Positions 11,307 to 21,810 of a stretch of 64,000 bases of DNA are shown piece by piece. Position 1 is the stretch's first letter, and the number at the start of each line of letters is the position of its first letter. Origin of the DNA: Forficula auricularia (taxonomy: Eukaryota; Arthropoda; Insecta; Dermaptera; Forficulidae). The position numbers were made by a program, and so were the translations under genes. Under the pieces are notes generated by a model. It was given only the letters and a program-made list of their open reading frames with translations, had not been told where the DNA came from and did no database searches. Where the stretch lies: positions 248,001 to 312,000 of the forward strand of contig JALMQS010000136.1 of NCBI GenBank assembly GCA_024734495.1. Direction: 5' to 3'.

Positions 11307-11964
11307 AGTGATGGAAGGCAGCCCCAAGGATAGTGAAAAAAATTCTCTCGAATAAAATAGAATTAATGGACATTCATTTTTTCTCACTCAAAACCTCCTT
11401 CAGGGTTTAAATGGGGTCATTGAGGGAAAATCCTGGTTGAATTGAATCAACAATTAAATAAAATTACGATGGGACACCGATTATTTACAACAAAGTATAC
11501 CTAGTCGTTTGAAAAAGTAAGTTTCAAGGTTCATGGTATGTCTTCTGAAAAAAAGAAACCCTATCGAAAACATAATATTAATGTATAAGGGAAACCCTAC
11601 CATACAGCTTTCCAAGAATCTCACCCGTTTCTCAACCGACTAGGATCATATGAGCGGTTTCCAAATGAAAGAATTTTCTAATATAGTCTTTCGACAATTA
11701 TCGAAATTACACACACTCACTCAGATAGAGGATATTACCTATCTCTCGGGTATTTGATGCACAGTCAAGCGATATCCTCTCGAATGCCGGAATTCGCTAA
11801 AATGCTTGTCGTCCGGGCAACCCTCCAATCCGGCACATTCGCATTATTAAACATTGTTAAAACTAGCGAAAACGTTGGTTTTTGAGTGAGCAAAAATGAC
11901 TGTTCAATAAATCTATTTTACTCAAGAGAATTTTTTCAGTGTCCTTGGGCTGTCTTCCATCACT
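11307..11964. mobile_element. TIR element, copy 1
   Basis: Inverted ends start AGTGATGGAAGGCAGCCC and extend about 90 bp through AAATTCTC and the CTCACTCAAAA block. The interior contains GATAGAGGATATTACCTATC and a CpG-rich patch. No coding region. A second copy lies at 12728-13348 in the same orientation. Confidence 0.8.
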
Positions 11965-12129
11965 TTTCAATTAAAATTTTTACCAATCCGTCTCGAAGAG
12001 AAAATTTCTTCTAAAAATTTATTAAAATTAGGAAATTTAAATTATTATTTAAAAACCCGTTAATAAAATTTATTAAAATTAGGAAATTTAAATTATTATC
12101 ATCATTGGGATTCAGTTCCATAATTTATT

Positions 12130-12669
12130 AATGTAATTTTTGTTTTTCAGAGGATGAGGAACAAAATAGGTGTTTGTTTACGACTTATCAATTGCAACGT
12201 TTCGCTACTTTTATTGCAGCTTCTTCAGGCTCTACAAAGGAGCAAATACATATATCAAAAAAACACAGTCAAAAACAAAAATTCACTCAACTCAAAATCA
12301 ATTTCATATATACCTTGATAAATAAAGCTCCAAACACTTTGTCATTTTTTAAGCTATGCCATTAATATACATATAGACACTCGAATACATCTCTATTTTA
12401 TCATCAACAGCTCAAAAACACCAATATCAAAAAATATACAATCATAACTTTTACAATTTCACTGGTAAAATTAAAAACATTTCAAAATTAGTCAAAATAT
12501 TATAAAACTATATACAAAATATTGTTTTTGAATGTGTTTTTTGATATATGTATTTGCTCCTTTGTAGAGCCTGAAGAGGCTCCAATGAAAGTGGCGAAAC
12601 GTTGCAATTGATAAGTCGTAAACAAACACTTATTTTGTTCCTCATCCTCTGAAAAACAAAAATTACATT
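12130..12669. mobile_element. Fold-back element with ~137-bp arms
   Basis: The arms 12130-12267 and 12534-12669 are inverted copies sharing GAGGATGAGGAACAAAATA, GCAACGTTTCGC and GGCTCTACAAAGGAGCAAAT. The spacer is AT-rich. The phrase GAAACGTTGCAATTG is often met in arthropod repeats, but the family is not identified. Confidence 0.78.
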
Positions 12670-12727
12670 AAATTATTATTTTAAAATCCACTAAAAGTTC
12701 ATGACAAATAAAATTTATTAATATAGA

Positions 12728-13348
12728 AGTGATGGAAGGCAGCCCAAGGATTGGGAAAAAAATTCTCTGGAATAAAATAGAATTAATGGACAGTCATTTT
12801 TTTCTCACTCAAAACCTCCTTCTTCAGGGTTTAAAAGGGGCCATTGAGGAAAAAATGCAACCCTAAAGAAGGAGAGAAAATCCTGGTTGAATTGGTTCAA
12901 CAATTAAATAAAATTACGCTGGGACACCGATTATTTACAACAAGTTATACCTAGTTGTTTGAAAATTCACGGTATGTATGCTGAAAAAAAGAAGCCCTAT
13001 CGACAAAACATAATATGTATAAGCGAAACCCTACCCTACAGCTTTCCAAGAATCTCACCTGAGCGGTTTCCAAATGAAAAACTTTTCTAATATAGTCTTT
13101 CGACAAATACCGAAATCACACACACTCACTCAGATAGAGGATATTACCTATCTCTCGGGTATTTGATGCACAGTCAAGCGATATCCTCTCGAATGCCGGA
13201 GTTCGCTAATATGCCTATCGTTCGGGCAACCCTTCAACCCGACACACTAGCGAAAACCTTGGTTTTTGAGTGCGCAAAAATAAGTGTTCAATAAATCTAT
13301 TTTACTCAAGAGAATTTTTTCAGTATCCTTGGGCTGTCTTTCATCAGT
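12728..13348. mobile_element. TIR element, copy 2
   Basis: The same TIRs and interior as 11307-11964 with scattered indels, for example an extra CAACCCTAAAGAAGGAG segment near 12858-12875 and a shortened region before the right TIR. Both copies read the same way and flank the fold-back at 12130-12669. Confidence 0.8.
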
Positions 13349-13464
13349 TTTCAATTAAAATTTCTACCAATCCATCTCCAAGAGAAAATTTCTTCTAAAA
13401 ATGTATTAAAATTAGTAAATTTGAATTATTAATTTAAAACCCACTTGAGTGCGTAGCTCCCTGG

Positions 13465-13502
13465 CCAGCAAGATGCCCGCCAAAAGCGGGCTTCACAGCT
13501 GG
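13465..13502. repeat. GC-rich hairpin
   Basis: CCAGC / GCTGG outer stem and GCCCGC / GCGGGC inner stem around a CAAAA loop, with a small internal loop. It is the only GC-rich spot in this AT-rich stretch. It is too short for a typical miRNA precursor. Confidence 0.4.
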
Positions 13503-13984
13503 TTATTTAATATTTTAGTTATATTTAAAAGAAAATATATCTATTTCAAAGCCGCCCCTAAATTCGAAAATATAGTGAATAAAAATGACTCAACAAAATT
13601 CTAGGGGCATGGAAAGAATAGAGAAAAAAATATATACCAGTATATATATATAGTATATTAGAGAACATTTCATCAATATCCGTCAATCTGTTTTCGATTT
13701 TTTATTTCACTTCTTCTCTCGATCAAGACAAACAGAAAGACAGGCGGAAAGCGCACTGGGAACAAAAGAAAGTTTACCCGACTTTAAAAGACAACACCAA
13801 CCCATGGAAATACCTATAATAATAGCTTTTATTTAATCATAGAGAAATGTTCGGAAAAGAAAACTATTACTATTATTTATTTATTTATTTTAATTATTTC
13901 AGATAGATACAAGTTCCGAAGAAGAAAGTTTATTAAATTAGATTGAATTTAAGAATTCAGATTACCGATAGAAATAGACTTTGA
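13503..13984. other. AT-rich intergenic DNA
   Basis: Short TA microsatellite (about 13635-13660) and TTTA repeats. No gene recognised. Confidence 0.5.
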
Positions 13985-14935
13985 ATTTCTAAGAAAATCA
14001 CATTGTCATCTATTAGATCTGATGTGAATTGAACCAGAGTGCCAAAATTAGCATCCCGGGCCAACTGGCTACTGTTAGGTGAACCCTTCTAATATATAAT
14101 TAAAAATAATCCATTCTATCTCGGAACTAATAGATGACAGCCTCTTGTGGATTTTCTTAAATTTACCTTAGTTAAATATTGAGTAATCTTAGTTAAAAGA
14201 AAACCCCAAAAGATCCGAGAAAGAACGGATTATATTTAATTATATGTCAGAAGAATTGTTTTTACCCCCCTCGGGAATCAAACTCGAATGCCAAAATTAG
14301 TAATCCGGACTGATTGGCTACTCAGTGAATTAAACTCATCTGAAGCTAAAAATTTCACTCAAATATTTAAAACTTCATTTGTAAAATTTCGTAATCTAGT
14401 TATTCTAAATTTAAACATATAGTCATGTCATATACTCCAAATAAAGATGGTTGAGTGTTTTCGATTAGAAGGGCTGTTTTACCCGCTTGGAAATCGAACC
14501 CGAGTACGAAAACCACCAATCCGGGCCAATTGGCTACCTCGTGAGGTGAACTATTCTCGAAGGGGTAAAAACAACCAACCATTCAGACATATTATTAAAA
14601 ATAATCAGTTCACTCTCGGATCTAATAGATGACAACCAATATCTTGTGATTTTCTTAGATTTAGCATAGTTAAATATTGAGGGGGTCTTAGTTCAAAGAA
14701 AACCCCAAGAAATCATCTACTTAGATCCGAGATGAAATGGATTATGTTTATTTATATGTCAGAAGAGTTGTTTTTACCCCATCAGAAATAGAACTCGAGT
14801 GCCAAACTTAGCGATTGGCTATCCTGTGAGTGAACTATAATGGGGTAAAAACAACCCTTTTGACATATAATTAAAAATAATTCATTACATCTCAAATCTA
14901 ATAGATGAAAACGTCTTATCATTTTCTTAGAAATT
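13985..14935 (-). repeat. Cluster of four tRNA-like fold-back repeat units
   Basis: Four cores lie near 14026-14090, 14275-14340, 14485-14555 and 14785-14840. On the minus strand each reads as a tRNA-like module. The third has a perfect A box (TAGCCAATTGG) and a B-box-like GGGTTCGATTTC; the others are decayed. The cores are flanked by inverted arms (GTTTTTACCCC on the left, GGGGTAAAAACAA on the right; ATCTCAAATCTAATAGATGA-like ends), clearest around 14715-14910. Such a core-in-hairpin design combines SINE-like and fold-back features. Confidence 0.65.
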
Positions 14936-16704
14936 TGAACCCTTATACTCTTAGTTCTTATAGACAGTTCAAGTGTTTTTATTTTTGGATTTAGACCACC
15001 CATAAATTTTTCTATTAAGTCCAAAACTCTGAAGCTGCTTAAAGTATCACATCATAAATCTCAATCAAGTCAGCGTTTTCCTCGAATTTAGAAATTGTTT
15101 CGTTAAAAGTTCTTTACGGGAGGTAGAGAATTCTGAATACCGTGAAACGAGCAGATTACATTAACTGCTATCGGTAGAATTTCTTTTAGATAGTTTTATA
15201 AAGGTTAAACCGCGCTCGACTTTTAAATTATCAATTTTAGGCTTCAACCATCAGGCACTATTTTTACACTGTGGATCCAATGAGGCATGGAAATTAACAT
15301 ATTCTATCACTCTTTCGTCCCAATTTCATCAACCAAACTTATATTACTTAAATTTAACTAAGGCTAAACTAAGTTTTTTTCTTAAGTGCCATTGATAAAG
15401 TACAATTTATATTAAAAGTTGGTTTATGGTTAATTTCAGAGCTATACCTTTTAGTTTAAGTTTGATTGGTGAAAATGGACGTTCATTTCTCAAACATACG
15501 AATTCCAGTATCTCGTTGATAACAATGAAGTCAGGGATTTCAGGAAGAACTATAGATTTATATATAAATTCAAGTCGATTAATTAGTTACACGCCAGATT
15601 CAAGCTTGGTACAATCACATGGCATCTTCTATTCTATGGATATATATTCTATTTATATGGATATGAGAGTTCTCTCGAGAAGACACATCAATGATCTACC
15701 AAAGAAGATATTTCTCAGAAGAACTCTAAAGATACTAAGATTCAACAAGATCAGAAATGAAGGTATTAGACCTTAATTGAAATTTTACATTATATTGTCG
15801 TATATTTAAGATCAACAATACCAAATCACTAAAACCTGCAGCCAGCGTATTAAGTTTTAAAAAGTTCATTTCAACGAAGATAACAGAGTTTGATTTTATT
15901 GAAATTATCACTAGAGAGTGTGTCCCTCTTCTGAATCTGAAATGTCAAAGATAATAATTTTTCTTACATATATCAAAGAACATCCCACTAGTCCGGATAG
16001 ATAGCTTTTTGGAACTTGGGGGCTAATACATCAAGTCTTTTGATTTTTAAGAAAAATGTATATCTATAACATTTCGGATTTGGTACAGATACCTATGCAT
16101 CAGTTTCAGGTTTTTTTTTCTAATAATACTAAATATTAAATCTTTTTCCTCCAATTTAAAGTTTGATTCAATCTAATTCTGAGATCGTGAGTTATAAAAG
16201 TAACATACCATAGTAAGTATTACGATAAATATTTTCTATGAGAGTTGAACAATGAAACAAGGTGAAAAACTACCCGTGAAAGAACCAAATTCTGTTTCAT
16301 GATATTTTGTTTTTATGAACTTGGGGATTTTTACATTAAAGAAAGAAAACTGTTATTAGATAAAAATAATTTGCAAATGTCCAAAAATGTTAATAAAAAT
16401 GCAAGCAGCTCCAAACAGGGTTACTGGTTATTTTTCCAATTTCTCATAAAGGTTCTTTTAGGCATTTTTTGTTTTTGTTCATCTGCTATAGTTTTTTCAC
16501 TTTTTGGGTCGCTGTTCTGTTCTCTCTCTCTGTTTTTCATTGAATTTTTACCTTTTTATATTATATTGTTTCTGAATCGAGAGATTTCAATTAGACTAAA
16601 GGAAAGAATTCTCTCCGGCATCTCACCCGAATCGAAACCTTTCTTTCTTCTTTGTATCTCAATTGGAGTGGAATTGTAGCATTCCGTTTCCGATCTATTG
16701 ACTC
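14936..16704. other. Intergenic DNA, no recognised gene
   Basis: Two longer plus ORFs occur (15426-15776, 116 codons; 16299-16679, 126 codons with a hydrophobic middle), but neither protein is recognised and base composition matches the AT-rich background. They are left uncalled. Confidence 0.4.
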
Positions 16705-16791
16705 TCAACTGGCGTCGCTCTTTTCACACCCGACCAGGCCACCTTGCCTCTTCAGCTGCACATCCAGGGCTTCTTTATTCTTTCCAATCTT
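16705..16791 (-). CDS. Possible C-terminal exon of an unidentified gene
   Basis: On the minus strand a pyrimidine-rich tract with a branch-point-like CTAAT ends in CAG. It is followed by 28 codons (starting KIGKNKEALDVQLKRQGG) and a TGA. Codon use and GC content differ from the background. No homologue is recognised and no donor exon in matching phase is established, so this may be chance within a GC-rich islet. Confidence 0.25.
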   Translation of the reverse strand, partial: KIGKNKEALDVQLKRQGGLVGCEKSDAS

Positions 16792-16899
16792 CTGAATACA
16801 TTAAAAACGAGGAAATTAGGTAGTTCGGTTGTAAGAAAGAGGGTTGGTTGGTTCGTTCGTTATTAATAATTTCTTCTTCCCGAAAAATAAAAGAATAAA

Positions 16900-17110
16900 T
16901 TGGAGTGTTTCCTGCGAAACAAGTGGCGGATGTTCGCGTTAGTGCGCACTTCCGGTGTCGGGGCGGTCCCCACGCCTATTGGCCAGGTCAGGGTGGGGCG
17001 AGGGCGTGGCCACGGAACCCATCCAGAGTCTGCACGACGGAGAAGAAAGAAAGAAAATCGGAATGGACAGCTAGACAGCCAGCCCGGACCCGGGAGAGAT
17101 TAATGCGCTG
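16900..17110. promoter_or_regulatory. GC/CpG-rich promoter-like island
   Basis: The most GC-rich stretch of this half of the window. It contains an ETS site (CACTTCCGG, 16947-16955), an adjacent NRF-1-like GTGCGCAC, an inverted CCAAT box (ATTGG, 16978-16982) and a GC/KLF box (GGGCGTGGCC, 17002-17011), all within 70 bp. That combination is typical of housekeeping-type TATA-less promoters. Transcription direction is not decided. ORFs across it (16900-17103, 16905-17360) have compositions expected of translated GC-rich non-coding DNA. The following 17111-17374 holds nothing recognisable. Confidence 0.45.
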
Positions 17111-17374
17111 GTGTCATCGCAGCCTAAGCCGATGGCTTTTCAACGAGAGGGCTCTCTTTCCTTTCAAGGGCTCAACCTACCACCCTGACAACACATCTAA
17201 TGTAGATATCTCCATTTTGAAATTATACAATGGAAATCAACGCACATTGGAATCTCATTTATTTCTCGCTTTCGAGTTGGGTGTGCATTCCGAAAGATCA
17301 ACCGAGATTTTTTTTTCTTTGCATTGTATAGCATCGAACTTTGAAATCAGACAAAAATAAATGAAATACCAGAT

Positions 17375-17566
17375 TTCTTATAAATAAATACAATTCTTTT
17401 ATCAAACAATTTCAAAACGTTTATTAGAAATCCAAAAACTTAGGGGAAATTCTCCCTTTATCAATTAAAATTTCGAAAAATAGTTCCTTTAAAAAAGTAT
17501 ATATACCTATATTAAAAAACCATTGAATATTTTGAAAATAGACAACAGATACAGATCGCCTTGGAG
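17375..17566. repeat. Dispersed repeat, 5' part, interrupted by a LINE
   Basis: Aligns with 21030-21245 (shared AAACGTTTAT, GGAAATTCTC-like, GAATATTTTGAAAATAGACA, GATACAGAT). In the relative at 21 kb the repeat continues without interruption, whereas here the LINE 17567-18568 splits it and it resumes at about 18570. Confidence 0.65.
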
Positions 17567-18568
17567 ATGCATATGAGATGGATATGCATATTAGTTATAT
17601 AGTCAATAAGGCTTATAGGAAATTGGGGATGTTTGGTAGAATTTTGAAGGGTACATCTAGAGAAGTTAAGTCAAAAGTTTATTTAACTTATGTAAGACCT
17701 AATTTAGAGTATTGTTCTGTGGTTTGGGACAAACATCCACAACGATTAGAGAGAAAAATTGATATGGTACAAAGGAGGGCGGCTAGATTTGTTTTTGGTA
17801 AATTTGATAGGTTTAGTAGTGTCACTTCAATGATTAATGAATTAGGATGGTCTAGCTTATTGGAGAGAAGGGAATGGGCTAAATTGAAAGTGATTTTCAA
17901 AGCCTATGAGGGTTTTAGGAGTTGGGAGGAAATAACGAATAGATTTCAGGAACCAAATTATTTAGGTAGAGCTGATCATAGAAAAAAGATTCGTAAGCCA
18001 AGATTCTTGAAAAATATCGGTTTACATTCAATTGTAGGATCTGGCATTGATTTGTGGAACAATCTGTCTGTTACTACTTGGGATTATAGTCCTCTGCCCC
18101 CTATGATTAAATCAATTATAAATTTTGTCAAGTCCTAATGTCCTAGAGTTGTGCAAAATTTTATTTAGTTCTCACAAGCAGAGATTAGGTGAGGTAGAGA
18201 AAGGTCATACCATCCTTGTTAAGGTTTTGACCAGGTTTCCTTAACAACTTATGGCAAATGCCGGGATGGCTAATGCGTCGCTTGCTCCTGGTATCGGGTT
18301 TTTGCGCGGAATTTTTAAATTACTTTTTGTTTTTTGATGGAAATCTATGGTCATGTTATTTATTAATGAGCATACATTTCTATTTTTTTTATTTTTTATT
18401 TTTTTTTTTTACTTGTTTATTATTTTTTAAATTGTTGTAATTAATTTGTATTGATGTTTATTAATGTATTGTAGCTAGATTGTATTGATGTTTGGAGGAC
18501 CTAGCCACCGAGGACTTGTGCCTTTAAGCAGGTCGAGGAATAAAGATTTATTTATTTATTTATTTATT
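17567..18568 (+). mobile_element. 5'-truncated CR1-like LINE
   Basis: Carries the C-terminal end of a reverse transcriptase ORF (17578-18138), a 3' UTR of about 400 bp and a (TTTA)n tail (about 18548-18568). Its limits are set by comparison with the uninterrupted paralogous repeat at 21.03-21.36 kb. Short microsatellite tails instead of poly(A) are usual in CR1-group elements. Confidence 0.78.
17578..18138 (+). pseudogene. CR1-like LINE reverse transcriptase, C-terminal fragment
   Basis: An intact 186-codon frame matches the region after the polymerase core of CR1/Jockey-group LINE ORF2: KAYRKLGMFGRI, VYLTYVRPNLEYCSVVWDKH and VQRRAARFVFGKFD, then RADHRKKIRKPR and a DLWNNLSV segment before the end. 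The endonuclease and the catalytic RT motifs (FADD) are missing because the copy is 5'-truncated. The absence of stops suggests a fairly recent insertion. It cannot encode a working enzyme. Confidence 0.85.
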
Positions 18569-18604
18569 ATGAAATTTCTTTGAATAAAAATTAAAAAATA
18601 CAAA

Positions 18605-18896
18605 TACAGTAGGTAGAACCTCGTTTATCCGGACTAACTGGGACCAAAGGCAAACTGGATAATCGAAAATCCGGATATATGGGTAATAAAAACAAAACAA
18701 ATCCTCTAAAAAGCGAATTTGAATTTATTACGATAAAAAAACATGCTTATATCAAAATTAAATAGAATTGTTTAAACAAATACATAGGTAGGTATGTTAA
18801 AAAAAAATAACTTTTCACATCATTTCTTTCTATGTGAACATTAATTAAAATAAAAATGTCTACAAATCCGGTCCGGATAAACGAGGTTTTACTGTA
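18605..18896. mobile_element. pogo/Tigger-type MITE
   Basis: Terminal inverted repeats of about 25 bp, with CAGTAGGTAGAACCTCGTTT at the left and the inverse of CAGTAAAACCTCGTTTATCC at the right, both continuing to ATCCGGAC. TA duplications stand at both ends (18605-18606, 18895-18896). There is no transposase. It inserted into the same dispersed repeat as the neighbouring LINE. Confidence 0.85.
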
Positions 18897-20161
18897 TCTA
18901 TAAAAAATAAATTTTTCCTAAAAATTTCTGTTAAATATTAGAAAAACCTTCTACATATCTGACCTTTTGTTAATTGAACTTTTGTTGTTTATAATGTCGA
19001 ATGAAATATCAGGTAGGTGTAGGTACATATCTCTTAGTAAGTTCAAAGTTTTATCAATTTTGAATTTTATCTTGACTAGTAATTTTCTTTTAGGTTTCTT
19101 TTAAGAATTTCATACAAAATTAAAACAAAACGCTATTAATGTCGCTTTTATGCTTATTAGTTATTTATATGTCTGTCAGAACATTATAACTCGTAAATTA
19201 AAAAAGAAGATACAAAAATAAAGAAAATTTTTGAAAAACCATTCTCCCTTAACAAAAAGGATACAAAAACTTGAAATTTTTAAGTATTTATTTTTTCCAA
19301 AATCAAAATGGTATTAAAATTTTAATCGGATGATTATTTTCTAGCTAAGACGAGTTTTCGTGTGTTCAAAAATAAAATTTAGTATATTTTTATCTGACGA
19401 AGCAGACATTAATTTCTACCCCAAGTGAATTCTGTATCCCTAAATGTCTCATTTTTTTTATTTCATTTTTCGATCCGCCGCACCAGTTTCCTCTAACAAT
19501 TTACCTACAATGGCTAAAGACCTCTTTCTAATTATTTTGAAAAATTATTGTTTAGTATTCCTATAATTTTTCAATATTCTCCTAAAAAACTTCATTTCGA
19601 AGTCCTCAAATATCTTCCTTCAATCACCCAATAGTGAGGTCCTTATAGGTAGGTATATATAAAACTATTTACGTAACAGCAATTTTTTATTTTCCGGACT
19701 AGTTAACGAGGGGTTTAAAAACTTACTTCTTAACAAATCTCTATTTTTAACCGACTTCAAAAAAGGAGGAGGTTCTCTATTCGACTGATTTTTTTTTTGT
19801 CTATCTTACCTCATATCTCCGCCAATTGTGAACCGATTTTGAAATTTTTTTCATTGGGTTCAGTCTAACTTTCGATTGGTCCCGTTTTTTTTTCATTGGT
19901 ATTATACCTTTCTTGTTAAGTTTGTTCAGGCCTAACTTCTTTGTTTATGAACCGATTTCGATGATTATTTTTTTATTGGAAAGGGGGTATCTTAGGGATG
20001 GTGCCATATTAATTTGGTCAAATTCTGATGATATGATCAACGACGAAATAACGTAAATCTCCAATTCCCTTTCTCTTACGAGATGCATGCAAGGTATTAT
20101 ATTAAGTCACTATTAATAACATCAGTAAAAAGAGAAAAATAATAATAATTTTTAAGAAAAA
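18897..20161. other. AT-rich repeat-derived DNA
   Basis: Begins with the continuation of the dispersed repeat (to about 19000). From 19749 it holds a copy of a widespread insect repeat phrase ACCGACTTCAAAAAAGGAGG, also found at 53244. No gene recognised. Confidence 0.45.
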
Positions 20162-20688
20162 AATAAAACCGACTTCAAAAAATTAAATACAACAATTAAA
20201 ATACACTAAAAGGTATAAAATAATTATTATCTTATTTAGTTACAAGTAAACTACGAAATATTAACATGAAATTACTTTTTGAAGTCGGTGCCAAACAAAC
20301 TATACCTATAAGCGAGCGTACCCGCCAAACGTATCGACTAAGGCCCGGTTATATGTCGCAAAGTAAATGCTTTTTACCACTAACCAAGGTAGATGGTAAA
20401 TGGAGCCACTGGGATGGCCAATCAATTAACCCAGGCACATTCAGTGGCTGTCATCGATTGGCCATCCCAGTGGCTCCATTTACCATCTACCTTGGTTGGT
20501 AATTTTTTTCTGCAACCGGAGCCTAAAAGACCGTCAGGTGCGATTCATAAAAGGTATATGTTTGACTTCAAAAAGTAATTTCATGTTAATATTTCGTCGT
20601 TTAGTTGTAACTAAATAAGATAATTATTATTTTATACCTTTTAGTGTATTTTATTTTGTTGCATTTATTTTTTTGAAGTCGGTTTTAT
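20162..20688. mobile_element. Large fold-back element with a nested hairpin
   Basis: Ends are ATAAAACCGACTTCAAAAA and its inverse. Arms share AACATGAAATTACTTTTTGA and AAAATACACTAAAAGGTATA. The centre contains a second inverted repeat (GGAGCCACTGGGATGGCCAA) and half of the GGCCCGGTTRTATGTCGCAA hairpin element seen complete at 46227-46321. Related arms occur at 53244-53545. Confidence 0.75.
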
Positions 20689-21743
20689 TCTTAAAATTAT
20701 TTGCTATGAAATTTCTAACTTAATTTTTTCAGATAGTGAAAATTCTTAACCTCTTCTATGCTAACTTCGCATACCTTTAAACGTTCTTGTTTCTTTCCAT
20801 TTTTTTATTTTATTTTTGTTTTTATTCACAAACTAAAAACCTTTGTCTTGTTTTTATTCTAACCCCTCTTTTGCAAAAGTTTAATTGATCCCGTTCAATT
20901 TTTTGCTGCCTTCTAAAAGTGCAATGTCAGCATTGGTAAAACTAAAAAACATACCAATCTTTTTGCATCCCTATAATAATTTTATCAGAAAAAAATACAA
21001 TTTCTTATTCATATGAATCATGATCTGAAGTATAATAAATAAATACAAATCTTATAGGTTTAAAAAACAATCTGAAAACGTTTATTTGAAGTCCATACAT
21101 TTCGGGAGAAATCATCTCTTCTTTGCAAATGGACATTTTTTAGAAATTTGAAAAAATAATTGCTTTAAGAGAAAAATATAAAGCAACTATAAGCAAATGA
21201 ATATTTTGAAAATTGACAACGATACAGATTCTTTTGGAGAGGAAATTGCTTTGAATAAAAATTAAAATTATAAAAGATTTTTATGAAAAAACATTTTTCT
21301 CTAAAAATTTTTTATGAATATAAAAAAAAAACATTCCATATCTGGCGTTTTGTTAAGAGAATTTTTGTTGAATATCATTTCTAAAATTAATAATTTTCTA
21401 AATTTCGTTTTTAATCGGATTGGCAAAAGTCATAATTGGGTCCCAAGTTTGGTTGTAGTTTCGTAGTATTTTATCTTTTATAGTAATGCATTTTTCTAGT
21501 ATAATATTTAACGATAGATAGATATACAAATCGATAAAAAACAAACTAAAGCACAAAATCTAGTTAAAAACACTTATTATTTAATTATTATTCAGAGGAT
21601 GAAATATTTTCTATTTACTTGACCATTTAATTTGAATAAACTTGTCATTTCGTTAAAATAAAGAAAGTCTTAATAGTAATAAGATTAGTAAATGTCTTAT
21701 TAGTAATTAGAACTGTTAATTGTAATAAAGTACTAATAATTAC
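20689..21743. repeat. AT-rich DNA including the uninterrupted dispersed repeat
   Basis: About 21030-21360 is the uninterrupted relative of the repeat at 17375-17566/18570-18604/18897. It therefore gives the empty-site sequence for the LINE and the pogo MITE. No gene recognised. Confidence 0.55.
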
Positions 21744-21810
21744 CTTCTCTATATGCTGGTGGGTTCTCTGATGGCGAAAATTGTTCCCTTTCCTGGATTC
21801 TCGACACCAA
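21744..21810 (-). CDS. Probable internal exon of an unidentified gene
   Basis: On the minus strand a T-rich tract ending ATTTTCAG is followed by 67 nt of much higher complexity and then GTAATT, a good acceptor-exon-donor arrangement. The zero frame reads LVSRIQEREQFSPS then ENPPAYRE, with a PPAY (PPxY) motif that could bind WW domains. One other frame is also open; the third has a stop. 67 nt leaves a phase-1 overhang. No family is recognised and no neighbouring exon was found. Upstream exons would lie at higher coordinates, perhaps across the satellite. Confidence 0.45.

Noticed and set aside
13465..13502. miR-31-like precursor
   Set aside because: AGCAAGATG only partly matches the mature seed region and the hairpin is too short.
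15426..15776. 116-codon plus ORF
   Set aside because: No recognisable motif and background composition; an ORF of this size is possible by chance.
16299..16679. 126-codon hydrophobic ORF
   Set aside because: Hydrophobicity follows from T-rich DNA; no signal or family recognised.
16905..17360. 151-codon plus ORF through the GC island
   Set aside because: Composition changes abruptly along the frame, overlapping frames are also open, and no motif is recognised; more likely promoter or 5' UTR DNA.
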